Both the position numbers and the translations under genes were made by a program. This document shows, piece by piece, positions 1 through 8,695 of a stretch of 64,000 nt of DNA; the stretch's first letter is position 1; every line of letters begins with the position of its first letter. The DNA lies in assembly GCA_965200505.1 (NCBI GenBank), contig OZ241343.1:2852001-2916000 (forward strand). The letters are read 5' to 3'. The stretch comes from VXNE01 sp965200505 (GTDB lineage: Bacteria > Pseudomonadota > Gammaproteobacteria > Pseudomonadales > Azotimanducaceae). The notes below the pieces were generated by a model. That model saw only the letters and a program-made list of their open reading frames with translations. It did no database searches and was not told the DNA's origin.

Positions 1-2652
1 GCCGGCAGCGGATCGACGCGGCTCACCTTTCGCTACGTCGTGCGATCCGACGACCAAGACGAGGACGGCATCAGCATCGGCCCCGGGCCGGGGTCATTGA
101 CCGGCGGCACCATTCGAGACGCCGACGGCAACAACGCGCTGCGCAATTTCACGGCGCTGCCGGCCGATCCGGACCACCGCGTTGGATCCAGCGAGAGGGC
201 GGCCGCCACCGGTGTGAAGATCGCGTCCACAACCACAGACGGCTATCAGACCGGCGACGTCATCCACCTGATCGTGACGTTCGACAACGCCGTCCACGTG
301 CGCGGTTCGCCGATGTTGGCGCTGGTGATCGGCGAGCAGACGCGGCGCGCCGTTTACACTTCCGGCAGCGGCACGACCGAGCTGTCCTTCCACTACACCG
401 TGCAGAGTGGCGACTTGGACAAGGACGGCATCAGCGTGCCGCCCGGCAGCCAATCGCTCACTGGTGGCGTGATCCAAGATCAGGACGGCATGGCAGCCTC
501 GCGGGACTTCGAGGCGCTGCCCGACGATGCCGACCATAAGGTGGCTGCCGGGCCGAGTGCCACCGGCGCGGCCATCACCTCCTCGCCCGAGAGCGGCGAC
601 ACCTATGCGGTGGGTGAGGACATCGAGGTGTCCGTCACCTTCGACGGCGCCGTGCAAGTGGCCGATGCCGGCCAGCTGAAACTCGCCATCAGGATCGGCG
701 GACGCAACGTGGACGCGGACTTCATCGGCGGCAGCGGCACCGCCACGCTGTGGTTCCGTTACACGGTGCAGCGGGGCGACCAAGACCGCGACGGCATCAG
801 CATTGATGGCACCGCGCTCAGAAACGGCCGCCTCACGGATGCCGCCGGCACACCGGCGAGCACCGAGTTCCCGGCCTTGCCAAATCAGCGCGGGCACAAG
901 GTTGGCGGTGGCTCCTTGGTGACCGCGGCGCTGCCGCGCTTGGTGGTGGGCGGGCCGCCGACCGAGGTGCGGCTCGCCAATCTGCTCACGCAGACGGGCT
1001 TGGGCTACCGCGGCAGCTTCGAGACACCCGAGGTGTCGCCACCGAACGTGGTGCGGGCGACGTTGACCGGCCGCTCAACGGGCACCGTGCTCACCGTGTT
1101 GCCGTTCGCCGAGGGCACCGCCAATGTGGCGGTGACGGCGCGGGACGCCGCCATCACGTTGGTCTTCTCGGTGTCCGTGGGCACCGACGCCGCGGAGGCC
1201 GAGGTGCTCGAAGACGTGCTTGCCTCCGTGGGACGCGGCTTGCTGGCGAGCGCCGCGGACGTGATCGGCGGTCGCCTCAAGACCGATCCCACCACGTCCG
1301 GCCCCCTGCTGGCCCCCGAAGGCGGCGGCGAGGCCGCACCGTCAGCGGGAGGCGGGTGGGCCGCGGGTGCCGGGTGGGCAGCCGAGCCCGGCGGCGGCGA
1401 CAGCCTCAGATGGCTCTCCGCCGCGCAGCGCCTGCATCCCGATCCGAACCACCCGCAACGCGGCATGGCGGCGCAGCAGCTCTTGAGCAGCTTGGCCTTC
1501 GACATGCCCTTGCTGGAGCAAGGGCAAGGCGGTTCCGCCATCTCCGTGTGGGGCGCCGGCGACGTGCGGCGCTTTGACGGCGAGGTGGATGAGGGCAGCT
1601 TCGACGGCGACATGGAACTGGCCTACTTGGGCCTCGATGCGCGTGTCGGCGATTGGGTGGCCGGCGCCGCGGTGGCGCATAGCCGCACCGACGCCACCTA
1701 CGATTCCGCCACCGCCGCCGGCGCCATCGAAGGCGGCTTGGAAACCGAGCTCACCGCCTTCCACCCCTATGCGCGGTGGCGCTTCAACGACCGCATGGAA
1801 GCCTGGGCGATCCTGGGCTTCGGCGAGGGCGAGGTGACGCACACCCGCGACGGGCTGGGCTACGTGGACGAGCCGAGCGACCTCACCATGACCATGGGCC
1901 TCGCCGGCGCGCGTGGAATCTTGAGCCGCGGCCCGCACTTCGGCCTCGTCTTGCATGGCGACGCCGGCATGGTCCGGTTGGAGACGGAGGAGGGTGAGCT
2001 CGCCATCAGCGACCTGTCCTTGAACATGTCGCGGGCGCGCCTTGGCCTTGAAGCCTCCTATCGGATGGCATTCGTCGGTGGCGGTGGTCACTCATTGACG
2101 CCTTTCCTCAACCTCACCGCGCGCTACGACGGCGGCGATGGGGAGGATGGCGTCGGCGTCGAAGTGGCCGGCGGGGTGCGCTACAAGGGCCCCATCGTCA
2201 GCTTCGAGGCGCAGGCGCGCTCGTTGGTCTGGCACGGCGCCGACGGCTACTCGGAGAGCGGCGCCAGTGCCGCCATCGTCGTCGAGCCCGGCAGCGACGG
2301 CCGCGGCTTGCGCTTGTCGCTGGCGCCACGTTGGGGCGCGTCGGCGGATGCCATGGACGTGTTCTGGCGCCACAGTGGCTTCGCCAGCCGAGGCGGTTGG
2401 CGTGGCGACCAAGAGCGGGGCTGGGGCTGGGCTGGCCGCTTGAGTTACGGCTTTGGCGCCGGGCTGGGCACGATCACCCCATTCGCGGACTTCGACTTCG
2501 CCGGCAGCAGCCGTCGCACCCGCTTCGGCGTAGGTTATGGCCTGTCGAGCCCGTGGGGCATCCCGCTGCGCATCGACCTCGCCGGCGAACGCATGGAGGA
2601 CGAGCGCGGTGCGGACCATCGCTTCCTGCTGACCGGCGAGGTCCTGTTCTGA
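1..2652 (+). CDS. Repeat-containing autotransporter, 5' end outside window
   Basis: The reading frame is open at base 1 and homologous repeat sequence continues upstream of the first GTG (base 40), so this is a 3' fragment of 883 residues. Residues 1-300 hold the end of one and two further passenger repeats of about 95-100 residues, each with a strand-rich part, a GD.D.DGIS[IV] acidic motif and a closing HKV or HRV. A Gly/Ala-rich linker follows. From about residue 500 to the end the sequence alternates like an autotransporter beta barrel and ends in Phe (GEVLF). The likely role is a surface-displayed adhesin-like passenger anchored in the outer membrane. Ligand unknown. dsbB starts 22 bp downstream. 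Confidence 0.8.
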   Translation, partial: AGSGSTRLTFRYVVRSDDQDEDGISIGPGPGSLTGGTIRDADGNNALRNFTALPADPDHRVGSSERAAATGVKIASTTTDGYQTGDVIHLIVTFDNAVHVRGSPMLALVIGEQTRRAVYTSGSGTTELSFHYTVQSGDLDKDGISVPPGSQSLTGGVIQDQDGMAASRDFEALPDDADHKVAAGPSATGAAITSSPESGDTYAVGEDIEVSVTFDGAVQVADAGQLKLAIRIGGRNVDADFIGGSGTATLWFRYTVQRGDQDRDGISIDGTALRNGRLTDAAGTPASTEFPALPNQRGHKVGGGSLVTAALPRLVVGGPPTEVRLANLLTQTGLGYRGSFETPEVSPPNVVRATLTGRSTGTVLTVLPFAEGTANVAVTARDAAITLVFSVSVGTDAAEAEVLEDVLASVGRGLLASAADVIGGRLKTDPTTSGPLLAPEGGGEAAPSAGGGWAAGAGWAAEPGGGDSLRWLSAAQRLHPDPNHPQRGMAAQQLLSSLAFDMPLLEQGQGGSAISVWGAGDVRRFDGEVDEGSFDGDMELAYLGLDARVGDWVAGAAVAHSRTDATYDSATAAGAIEGGLETELTAFHPYARWRFNDRMEAWAILGFGEGEVTHTRDGLGYVDEPSDLTMTMGLAGARGILSRGPHFGLVLHGDAGMVRLETEEGELAISDLSLNMSRARLGLEASYRMAFVGGGGHSLTPFLNLTARYDGGDGEDGVGVEVAGGVRYKGPIVSFEAQARSLVWHGADGYSESGASAAIVVEPGSDGRGLRLSLAPRWGASADAMDVFWRHSGFASRGGWRGDQERGWGWAGRLSYGFGAGLGTITPFADFDFAGSSRRTRFGVGYGLSSPWGIPLRIDLAGERMEDERGADHRFLLTGEVLF

Positions 2653-2674
2653 CCGGACATGCATCGACGGGCCA

Positions 2675-3151
2675 ATGCGCCTGACCCGAAGCCACTGGGC
2701 CGTTGCCATCGCCGGGTGGGTGGCGGTGTTGCTTGGCGCCGCGCTGGTGCTGGAACACGCCTTCGACATGGTGCCCTGCGCACTGTGTTTGATGCAGCGC
2801 CTGTGGTTCGCGCTGGCTGGGCTGGTCGCCGTCTGTGGCGTGCTGCACAACCCCCGCCTCGGCATCTACCCGGCCGCCACGGGCCTCGCCGCGGTGGTCG
2901 GCGGCGGTTTCGCCGTCCGCCAGATTTGGCTCGAGAGCCTGCCGCCCGGCGAAGCGCCGAGTTGCGGTGCCAGCATCGAATACCTCGTCGAATCCGGCAT
3001 GGTGGGCGAAGCGTTCAAGGCGCTGGCCCTCGGCACCGCGGATTGCGCCGAAACCCCGCCGTTCCTTGGCGTGTCGCTCGCGGTTTGGGCGTTGGCGGGC
3101 TTCATCGCCATCGCCGCGGCCGCCGTCATGCAGTGGCGTGCGGAGGCTTAA
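2675..3151 (+). CDS. dsbB: Disulfide bond formation protein B
   Basis: A 158-residue inner-membrane protein with four hydrophobic segments. It carries both cysteine pairs expected of DsbB: CALC at residues 35-38 in the first periplasmic loop, and Cys97 plus Cys124 in the second. DsbB re-oxidises periplasmic DsbA and passes electrons to quinones. It starts 22 bp after the autotransporter stop, so the two may be co-transcribed, which would suit an envelope protein needing oxidative folding, but that link is inference. Its stop overlaps the stop of the convergent acpH by 4 bp. Confidence 0.9.
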   Translation: MRLTRSHWAVAIAGWVAVLLGAALVLEHAFDMVPCALCLMQRLWFALAGLVAVCGVLHNPRLGIYPAATGLAAVVGGGFAVRQIWLESLPPGEAPSCGASIEYLVESGMVGEAFKALALGTADCAETPPFLGVSLAVWALAGFIAIAAAAVMQWRAEA

Positions 3152-3753
3152 GCCGCCGGTGCGATGTAGCCCGTCTCGGCCTTCCAGTCCTCGGTGGCGC
3201 GGATGAGCGCCGGGAAGTAACCGGCGAAGTCGTCCTCCAACGCTGGCAACGCGGTGCCCAGCACAGCGTCCAGATGCCCTGCCAAATGGCCTTGGCGCAA
3301 CCGCTCCAGGATGTGCAGCATGCCCCGTCGCGCCGTTTCGGGATGCTGGTAGCGCGTCAGGAGATCGATGTCGCGCATGTGCTGGAAGAACCGCCGGCCG
3401 GCTGCCGGCAGGTGGCGCTGGAAGCCGTCGATGGCCGCATAGGCGGATGCCGCGAAGTCCGCCAAGTCCCCCGTGCCGTGCTGCGCCCACGCCTTGGCGA
3501 GGCAATGGTCCGCCACCACGTCCACCAAGGGTGGCGCCACGCGCCGCAGCGCAGGATGCAGGCGGCCGACGCTCCGCGCCATGCCGGGCAGGGTGTTGCT
3601 CACCGCGTCGATGCGCCGATGCAGGCGGATGCCGGCGCTCAGCGGCGCCGGCAGGTGACTCGGCAGCGGGCCCTTCACGAAGTCCCCAATGAAGCCGCCG
3701 GCCACCAAGGCGGGGTCCGGATGACCCAACAGGCAGTGGGCGAGGAAGTTCAC
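3148..3753 (-). CDS. acpH: Acyl carrier protein phosphodiesterase
   Basis: AcpH hydrolyses the 4'-phosphopantetheine arm from acyl carrier protein. The product begins NFLAH, as family members do, then has a GDFVKG motif and HRRID (residues about 20-50) typical of this metal-dependent family. The GTG at 3753 gives the usual MNFLAH start; a TTG at 3759 would add two residues and overlap the gshA stop. It is tightly coupled to gshA upstream and its 3' end overlaps dsbB on the other strand. About 201 residues, close to the family norm. Confidence 0.85.
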   Translation of the reverse strand: MNFLAHCLLGHPDPALVAGGFIGDFVKGPLPSHLPAPLSAGIRLHRRIDAVSNTLPGMARSVGRLHPALRRVAPPLVDVVADHCLAKAWAQHGTGDLADFAASAYAAIDGFQRHLPAAGRRFFQHMRDIDLLTRYQHPETARRGMLHILERLRQGHLAGHLDAVLGTALPALEDDFAGYFPALIRATEDWKAETGYIAPAA

Positions 3754-3755
3754 GC

Positions 3756-5381
3756 TCAACCCGGCGCTTGACGGGCGAGATAGGCTTCAAACGGCTCCGT
3801 GTCCGCCGCCTCCACACGCGCCTGCTCCGCCACGGACTCGCGGCTTAGGCGTTCGAAGCGCCGGTACGCGGCTTGGGTTAACGGTTGCCCGTCGAAGTGG
3901 CGCTTGTGTTGGGCGGATTGGCGCATGGCGAAGTGAAAGAAAGGCGTTCGCTCCGCCTGCATGGCGGCCATGACCCGCGCCGAGGGGGTGGCGGCTGGAT
4001 CCGCCACCTTGGCACGTTGCCGGGCCACGGCGCGAGCGGACTCGTCGCCACCCGTCGCCGCGTCGATGAGGGCCGCGGTGGCTTCGCACTCGTCCAGGAT
4101 TTCCTCCGCCCACTGCGTCTGTCGGCGGGGGCCTTGGGGGCCTTCGAGCCACAGGTCCGGCGCCCGCCCGCGTTCCACCACCGCCAACTGGTTCGCCACC
4201 AAGCGCGCGGACTCTTCGGGGCTGTCCGGCGGGCTGTCGGCGAGCAGGCAGGAGAGCAGGAACACGTCCATGAAGCGCATCGCATCGGCGTCGATGCCCA
4301 CCGGCTCGAACGGATCCAAGTCGAGGCACCGCACCTCCACATATTCGACGCCACGCGCCTTGAGCGCCTGCACCGGGCGCTCGCCGGGGCCGGCGCGGCG
4401 TTTGGGTCGAATGGCGCCGTAGAACTCGTTCTCGATCTGCAGCAGCGCCGTGCCGAGTTGCCGATAGCCACTATCCGCACCCCTCATGCCGATGGCCTCA
4501 TAGGGCGGATAGGGGCGCGTCAGCGCATCGTGCAGCGTGGCGCCGTAGGCATCCAAGCTGTTGTACGAGACGTGCAGGGAGGATTGCGCGGCGGATTGAT
4601 AGCCCAAGGGCCCCAAGCGCAGTGAGGTGGCGTGGGGCAGGTGGAGGGTGCCCTCGTCCAAGGTCTCAAGCGTGTGCGGCCGCGCTCGGACAAACGACTT
4701 GCATACCGCCGGCGATGCGCCAAACAAGTACGCCAACAGCCATGCCCGGCGGCGGAAATTGCGGATGAGGGCGAAGTAGCCCTGGGTCGGCGCCGCGGCG
4801 TCGAAGGTCTCACCCTTGGCCGCCGCCACCGCCGGCCAGAGGCCCGGCGGCAGCGAGAAGTTGTAGTGGATGCCCGAAATCGTCTGCATCAGTCGCCCAT
4901 AGCGGTGGCCGAGGCCGATGCGGTAGATGGTTTTGGCGCGGCCCACGTTCGAGGTGCCGTAGCGGCCCACGGGAATCGCCACGTCGTCGGCCAAGATGCA
5001 CGGCATGCTCGCCGCCCACAGCAACTCGTCGCCCAAGTGCCGATACACGAACCGATGGATGTCCGTGAGTTCGCTCAAGCACCCGGCCACGCTGTCATGC
5101 ACGCCGGTGATGAGTTCCGGCTGCGCTTCGCTGAAGTCCGTGGTGATGTGTGGATGCGTGAGGGGTGAACCGAGGCCGGCCGGGTGCGGCGTGGCCGCCA
5201 GCGCCCCGCTGGGCGTGACCCTCAAGCTCTCCTTTTCGATGCCGCGGCACAGCCGTGCAAGTTCAGGATGCCCGGCGAGCGGGTGCTTTGCCTGCGAGGG
5301 GTGCCCCCTCGCGCTCCCCGGCTGAGGGCTCTCTTCTTGCGAGGGGTGCCCCCTCGCGCTCCCCGGCTGAGGGCTCTTCAT
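3756..5381 (-). CDS. gshA: Glutamate-cysteine ligase (E. coli type)
   Basis: Catalyses ATP-dependent joining of glutamate and cysteine, the first step of glutathione synthesis. Residues from about 30 match the E. coli-type enzyme: GIEKESLRVTPSGAL, LTHPHITTDFSEAQPELIT, and later GRYGTSN, HYNFSLP and ENEFYGAIRPKR. The first 30 residues are odd: a 15-residue unit beginning SPQPGSARGHPSQ occurs twice in tandem, encoded by a palindromic DNA repeat (5293-5377). No start codon lies between the repeats and the conserved core, so the ATG at 5381 is the best start, though no strong ribosome site precedes it. Total 541 residues. The 3' end abuts acpH. Confidence 0.9.
   Translation of the reverse strand: MKSPQPGSARGHPSQEESPQPGSARGHPSQAKHPLAGHPELARLCRGIEKESLRVTPSGALAATPHPAGLGSPLTHPHITTDFSEAQPELITGVHDSVAGCLSELTDIHRFVYRHLGDELLWAASMPCILADDVAIPVGRYGTSNVGRAKTIYRIGLGHRYGRLMQTISGIHYNFSLPPGLWPAVAAAKGETFDAAAPTQGYFALIRNFRRRAWLLAYLFGASPAVCKSFVRARPHTLETLDEGTLHLPHATSLRLGPLGYQSAAQSSLHVSYNSLDAYGATLHDALTRPYPPYEAIGMRGADSGYRQLGTALLQIENEFYGAIRPKRRAGPGERPVQALKARGVEYVEVRCLDLDPFEPVGIDADAMRFMDVFLLSCLLADSPPDSPEESARLVANQLAVVERGRAPDLWLEGPQGPRRQTQWAEEILDECEATAALIDAATGGDESARAVARQRAKVADPAATPSARVMAAMQAERTPFFHFAMRQSAQHKRHFDGQPLTQAAYRRFERLSRESVAEQARVEAADTEPFEAYLARQAPG
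5293..5377. repeat. Tandem palindromic repeat inside the gshA 5' end
   Basis: Two identical 40-bp copies lie at 5293-5332 and 5338-5377 with a 45-bp period. Each starts with a near-perfect hairpin, GCGAGGGG-TGC-CCCCTCGC (8-bp arms), then GCTCCCCGGCTGAGGGCTCT. Because the period is 45 bp, the repeat is in frame and adds two 15-residue units to the N-terminus of GshA. This is directly visible. That it is a mobile palindromic element tolerated inside a protein gene is inference. Confidence 0.9.
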
Positions 5382-5412
5382 CGCGCTTGGCAGCCTGGCG
5401 CCGTCCGCGCCG

Positions 5413-6969
5413 CTAGCTCGCGTGGGGCCCCGCTTGGACGATGGCGGCGTCCACCTTGAAGCGGGCGAAGTTGGCGATGAACTTGTCGATCAACCCGCGC
5501 GCCGCGGCGTCGTAGGCGGTGGCGTCGTCCCACGCCTCGCGGGGGTTCAGCACCGCGGCATCGATGCCCGGCACCTGCTGCGGCACGTCCAAGTTGAGGC
5601 CGTCGATGTGGGTGGTGGGCGCTTCGGCCAACGCGCCGGATTGAATGGCCGCGATGATGGCGCGGGTGGCGGGGATGCTGAAGCGCCGGCCCACGCCATA
5701 GCCGCCGCCGGTCCAGCCCGTGTTCACGAGATAGACGCGGGCACCGAAGGCATCGATGCGCTTCATCAGCAAGTCTGCATAGACGCTCGCCGGGCGTGGG
5801 AAGAACACTGCCCCAAAACAGGCCGAGAACGTCGCCGAATAAGGCTCGGCGGCATCGACCACGGTGGAGCCCACCTGTGCCGTGTAGCCGGAGAGGAAGT
5901 GATAGGCGGCAGCCTCTTTGGACAGGATCGACACCGGCGGCAACACGCCACTCACATCACAGGTGAGGAAGATGATGGAACGCGGTTCGCCGCCCCGGTT
6001 CGCCGGCGCCTTGGCGCTGATGTGGTCGCGCGGATAACAGGCGCGGGTGTTCTCCGTGAGGGAAGAGTCCGCGTAGTCTGGCTCTCGGGTGTCGTCGTCG
6101 ATGACGACGTTCTCCACGATGGCGCCGAACGAGATGGCGTCGTAGATGACCGGCTCCGTCTCGCGGGAGAGATCGATGCACTTGGCGTAGCAGCCGCCTT
6201 CCAAGTTGAACACCGCCCCCGGCGCCCAACCATGCTCGTCGTCGCCGATCAGAAGCCGCCCCGGGTCCGCGGACAGCGTCGTCTTGCCGGTGCCGGAGAG
6301 GCCGAAGAACAACGTCACGTCGCCCTCGGCGCCCATGTTGGCGGAGCAGTGCATGGGCAGCACGTCCCGCGCCGGCAACAGGTAGTTCTGCACCGCGAAG
6401 AGCGACTTCTTCATTTCGCCGGCGTAGCGCATCCCGGCGATGAGCACACGCCGCTTGGCGAAGTTAATCATCACCGTGCCATCGCTCAAGGTGCCGTCGC
6501 GGGTGGGGTCGCAGAGGAAATCCGGCGCGTTCAACACTTCCCAGACCGGCTTGCCGGCCGGATTGAAGGCTTCCGGCACGATGAACAGCGAGCGCCCGAA
6601 CAGGGCATGCCACGCGTACTCGGTGCGCACCTCAATGGGGAGGTAATGCTCAGCGTCCGCCCCGACATGCAGGTGCGACACGAACACCTCGGTGCCGGCC
6701 AAGTACCCCTGCACCCGCTGCCAAAGCGCGTCGAAGACGCTGGGGCGAACGGGTTGATTGATGGCCCCCCAGTCGATGTGGGCCGCCGAACCCGGCTCTT
6801 CGACGATGAACCGATCCTTCGGCGAGCGGCCCGTGCGCCGGCCGGTCTCCACCACGATGGCGCCGGTGGACGAGAACCGCCCCTCGCCGCGCTGCACTGC
6901 CAGTTCGGCGAGCGTCGCGGGGCTGAGGTTGTGGTAAGTCGCTGAGTGGGCGTCGAGGTCGAGCGCCAT
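5413..6969 (-). CDS. pckA: Phosphoenolpyruvate carboxykinase (ATP)
   Basis: Converts oxaloacetate and ATP to phosphoenolpyruvate, the entry reaction of gluconeogenesis. Motifs include GRSPKDRFIV near residue 48, the P-loop GLSGTGKTTLS, the metal-binding LIGDDEHGW and EGGCYAKCIDL, as in ATP-dependent (E. coli-type) enzymes. The ATG at 6969 (MALDLDAHS) gives 518 residues and has AGAGG about 13 bp upstream; an in-frame start 60 bp earlier adds only an unconserved tail. A possible -10, TATCAT, lies at 7003-6998 on the minus strand. It is separated from gshA by 31 bp and lies near hslR, as in enterobacteria. Confidence 0.95.
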   Translation of the reverse strand: MALDLDAHSATYHNLSPATLAELAVQRGEGRFSSTGAIVVETGRRTGRSPKDRFIVEEPGSAAHIDWGAINQPVRPSVFDALWQRVQGYLAGTEVFVSHLHVGADAEHYLPIEVRTEYAWHALFGRSLFIVPEAFNPAGKPVWEVLNAPDFLCDPTRDGTLSDGTVMINFAKRRVLIAGMRYAGEMKKSLFAVQNYLLPARDVLPMHCSANMGAEGDVTLFFGLSGTGKTTLSADPGRLLIGDDEHGWAPGAVFNLEGGCYAKCIDLSRETEPVIYDAISFGAIVENVVIDDDTREPDYADSSLTENTRACYPRDHISAKAPANRGGEPRSIIFLTCDVSGVLPPVSILSKEAAAYHFLSGYTAQVGSTVVDAAEPYSATFSACFGAVFFPRPASVYADLLMKRIDAFGARVYLVNTGWTGGGYGVGRRFSIPATRAIIAAIQSGALAEAPTTHIDGLNLDVPQQVPGIDAAVLNPREAWDDATAYDAAARGLIDKFIANFARFKVDAAIVQAGPHAS

Positions 6970-7081
6970 GCTGCAAGGGCCTCTTTGGGGTGCGCGGATG
7001 ATACACGATGAGCGCGCCGGCCTAGCCAATTGGCGCGGGGCACTCGGCGAGGTTCAGCTTGGGCGGGCGAGGGGGCGCCGG

Positions 7082-7468
7082 TCACGCCCGGCCGCGGCCC
7101 GGCAATGCCTGCATTTGCCGCCGCGCCTTCTTGGTGGGCCGGCCGTCATGCGCGGCCATGCTGGAGCGCAACGCCCGCCGCTCGGCCGCGGCGGCCTCGC
7201 GCCGCGCCACCGACGCCGGCGTCTCCACATAGAGCCCCGCCGCGGCCGTGGCATCCCCACGCCGTTCCGACAACCCGGCCACCTGAACGGCGAACTCGTC
7301 GGCGCCGCGGCGGATGGTCAACGCGTCGCCAAGGCGCACGTCCTTCGCCGCCTTGACGCGGCTGCCCGCCACCCGCACATGCCCCGATTGGATGGCGGCC
7401 TTGGCCTGCGAGCGGGTCTTGAAGAAACGCGCCGCCCACAGCCACTTGTCGAGGCGCACACCGTCCAT
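7082..7468 (-). CDS. hslR: Ribosome-associated heat shock protein 15 (S4 domain)
   Basis: A small basic S4-type RNA-binding protein of 128 residues. Residues 4-50 (RLDKWLWAARFFKTRSQA, then the HVRVAG turn) form the S4 domain. The Arg/Lys-rich tail is usual for Hsp15, which binds free 50S subunits carrying a stalled nascent chain and helps recycle them. The start codon overlaps the yrfG stop by 1 bp, so the two are translationally coupled, as in the E. coli yrfG-hslR order. Confidence 0.9.
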   Translation of the reverse strand: MDGVRLDKWLWAARFFKTRSQAKAAIQSGHVRVAGSRVKAAKDVRLGDALTIRRGADEFAVQVAGLSERRGDATAAAGLYVETPASVARREAAAAERRALRSSMAAHDGRPTKKARRQMQALPGRGRA

Positions 7469-8121
7469 CAGCGCGGCATGATCTCGGCGAAGTGGTTGAA
7501 GGCGGCGAACGGCAGCCCGGTGCGCGGCGGGCGGCCGGAATCCGGCTGCGTCACGCAGAGCAGGTGCCGGATGCCGCTCGCCGCGGCGGCCCGCAGCACG
7601 GCGGCGTTGTCGTCAATGAGCAACGTCTTCTCCGGCCGGTAGGCGCAGCGCTCGGCAAAGGCGGCCCAAAACTCGGCGTCCTCCTTGGGGAAGCCGAAGT
7701 CGTGGGCCGAGAAGTCCGCATCCAAGCGCGCCGTGAGGCGCACCTCCCGATCCTTCACGGCCAAGCTCTTCGGATGCGCGTTGGTCACCAACACCGCGCG
7801 CCGGCCAGTGGCGCGCACGGCGTCCAGAAACCGCTCGGCGCCGCTGCGGTAAGCCACCAAGTGGCCCAGCTCCTCATGCAGCGCCTCGATGTCCATGCCG
7901 GTGAACGCCGTCCAGTATTCGACGCTGTAGAAGTCCAACGTCGGCGGCGCATCCCGCATGTGCGCGTACAGGCGCTCGCGAGCCGCGTGCAGGTCGATGC
8001 CGGCGGCCGCGGCGAGGCGCGCCGGCAGGCGCTGATTCCACAAGACGTTGTCGAAGCGCAGATCGATCAAGGTGCCGTCCATGTCGAGCAGCACGGTGTC
8101 GATGTCCGGCCAGGGCGGCAT
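7468..8121 (-). CDS. yrfG: HAD-family GMP/IMP nucleotidase
   Basis: A haloacid dehalogenase-superfamily phosphatase of about 217 residues. Motif I is LLDMDGTLIDL, motif II LVTNAH, and motif III/IV the K.D..FGFPKEDAEF and TLLIDDN segments. The E. coli family member dephosphorylates purine mononucleotides. The ATG at 8121 is preferred; an in-frame GTG at 8127 is also possible. It is divergent from nudE, with only 19 bp between the two ATGs, and those bases hold a symmetric -10 element. hslR follows with a 1-bp overlap. Confidence 0.85.
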   Translation of the reverse strand: MPPWPDIDTVLLDMDGTLIDLRFDNVLWNQRLPARLAAAAGIDLHAARERLYAHMRDAPPTLDFYSVEYWTAFTGMDIEALHEELGHLVAYRSGAERFLDAVRATGRRAVLVTNAHPKSLAVKDREVRLTARLDADFSAHDFGFPKEDAEFWAAFAERCAYRPEKTLLIDDNAAVLRAAAASGIRHLLCVTQPDSGRPPRTGLPFAAFNHFAEIMPR

Positions 8122-8128
8122 GGCCACC

Positions 8129-8136
8129 TATAATAG
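8129..8136. promoter_or_regulatory. Symmetric divergent -10 element (nudE / yrfG)
   Basis: TATAATAG reads as a perfect -10 (TATAAT, 8129-8134) for nudE and, on the other strand, as TATTAT (8135-8130) for yrfG. The nudE ATG at 8141 sits where transcription would start, so a leaderless mRNA is predicted. yrfG would have a leader of only a few bases. No good -35 hexamer is visible on either side. Confidence 0.6.
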
Positions 8137-8140
8137 CCAG

Positions 8141-8695
8141 ATGCCCCTGCCCCAGATACTCAAGGCGACCCGCGTCGCCGAGAGCCGGTTCTTCCATGTC
8201 GAGGCATTGGACCTGCGCTTTGCGAACGGCGTGCGCCGCACCTATGAACGGTTGCCGCCACGCGGCCGCCAGGCGGTGATCGTGGTGGGCGTGACGGCGC
8301 GGGACGAAGTGGTGCTGGTGCGCGAATACTTGGCCGGCATCCACCGCTACGAGCTGGGCCTGCCAAAGGGCACGGTGGACGGCCCGGACGAGACGTTCGT
8401 CGAAGCCGCCAACCGCGAACTCAAGGAGGAGGCCGGCTTTGGCGCCGGCCGCATCGAATATCTGCGCGAGCTCAGCGTCGCCCCCTCGCACATGGGCTTC
8501 ACCGTGCATGCGCTGCTGGCCCGGGAGCTTTACCCGGAGCGTCTGCCCGGCGATGAGCCGGAGCTGCCGGAGGTGCGGGTTTGGCCGCTGGCGGAAATCG
8601 ACGAGCTGTTCCTCTCCGGCGAGATCAGCGAAGCGCGTTCGTTGGCCGCCATCCGCATCGCGCAAATCCACTTGCAGCGCGAGCGGGGCGGTTGA
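8141..8695 (+). CDS. nudE: ADP compounds hydrolase (Nudix)
   Basis: A Nudix hydrolase acting on ADP-ribose, Ap3A, NADH and similar ADP-containing compounds. The Nudix box is clear (ETFVEAANRELKEEAGFG), though the first Gly lies six rather than five residues before the first Glu, an insertion relative to E. coli NudE. The N-terminus (MPLPQILKATRVAESRFFHVEAL) supports the ATG at 8141 over starts upstream that overlap yrfG. 184 residues. The stop overlaps the cysQ start (TGATG), the usual nudE-cysQ arrangement. Confidence 0.92.
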   Translation: MPLPQILKATRVAESRFFHVEALDLRFANGVRRTYERLPPRGRQAVIVVGVTARDEVVLVREYLAGIHRYELGLPKGTVDGPDETFVEAANRELKEEAGFGAGRIEYLRELSVAPSHMGFTVHALLARELYPERLPGDEPELPEVRVWPLAEIDELFLSGEISEARSLAAIRIAQIHLQRERGG

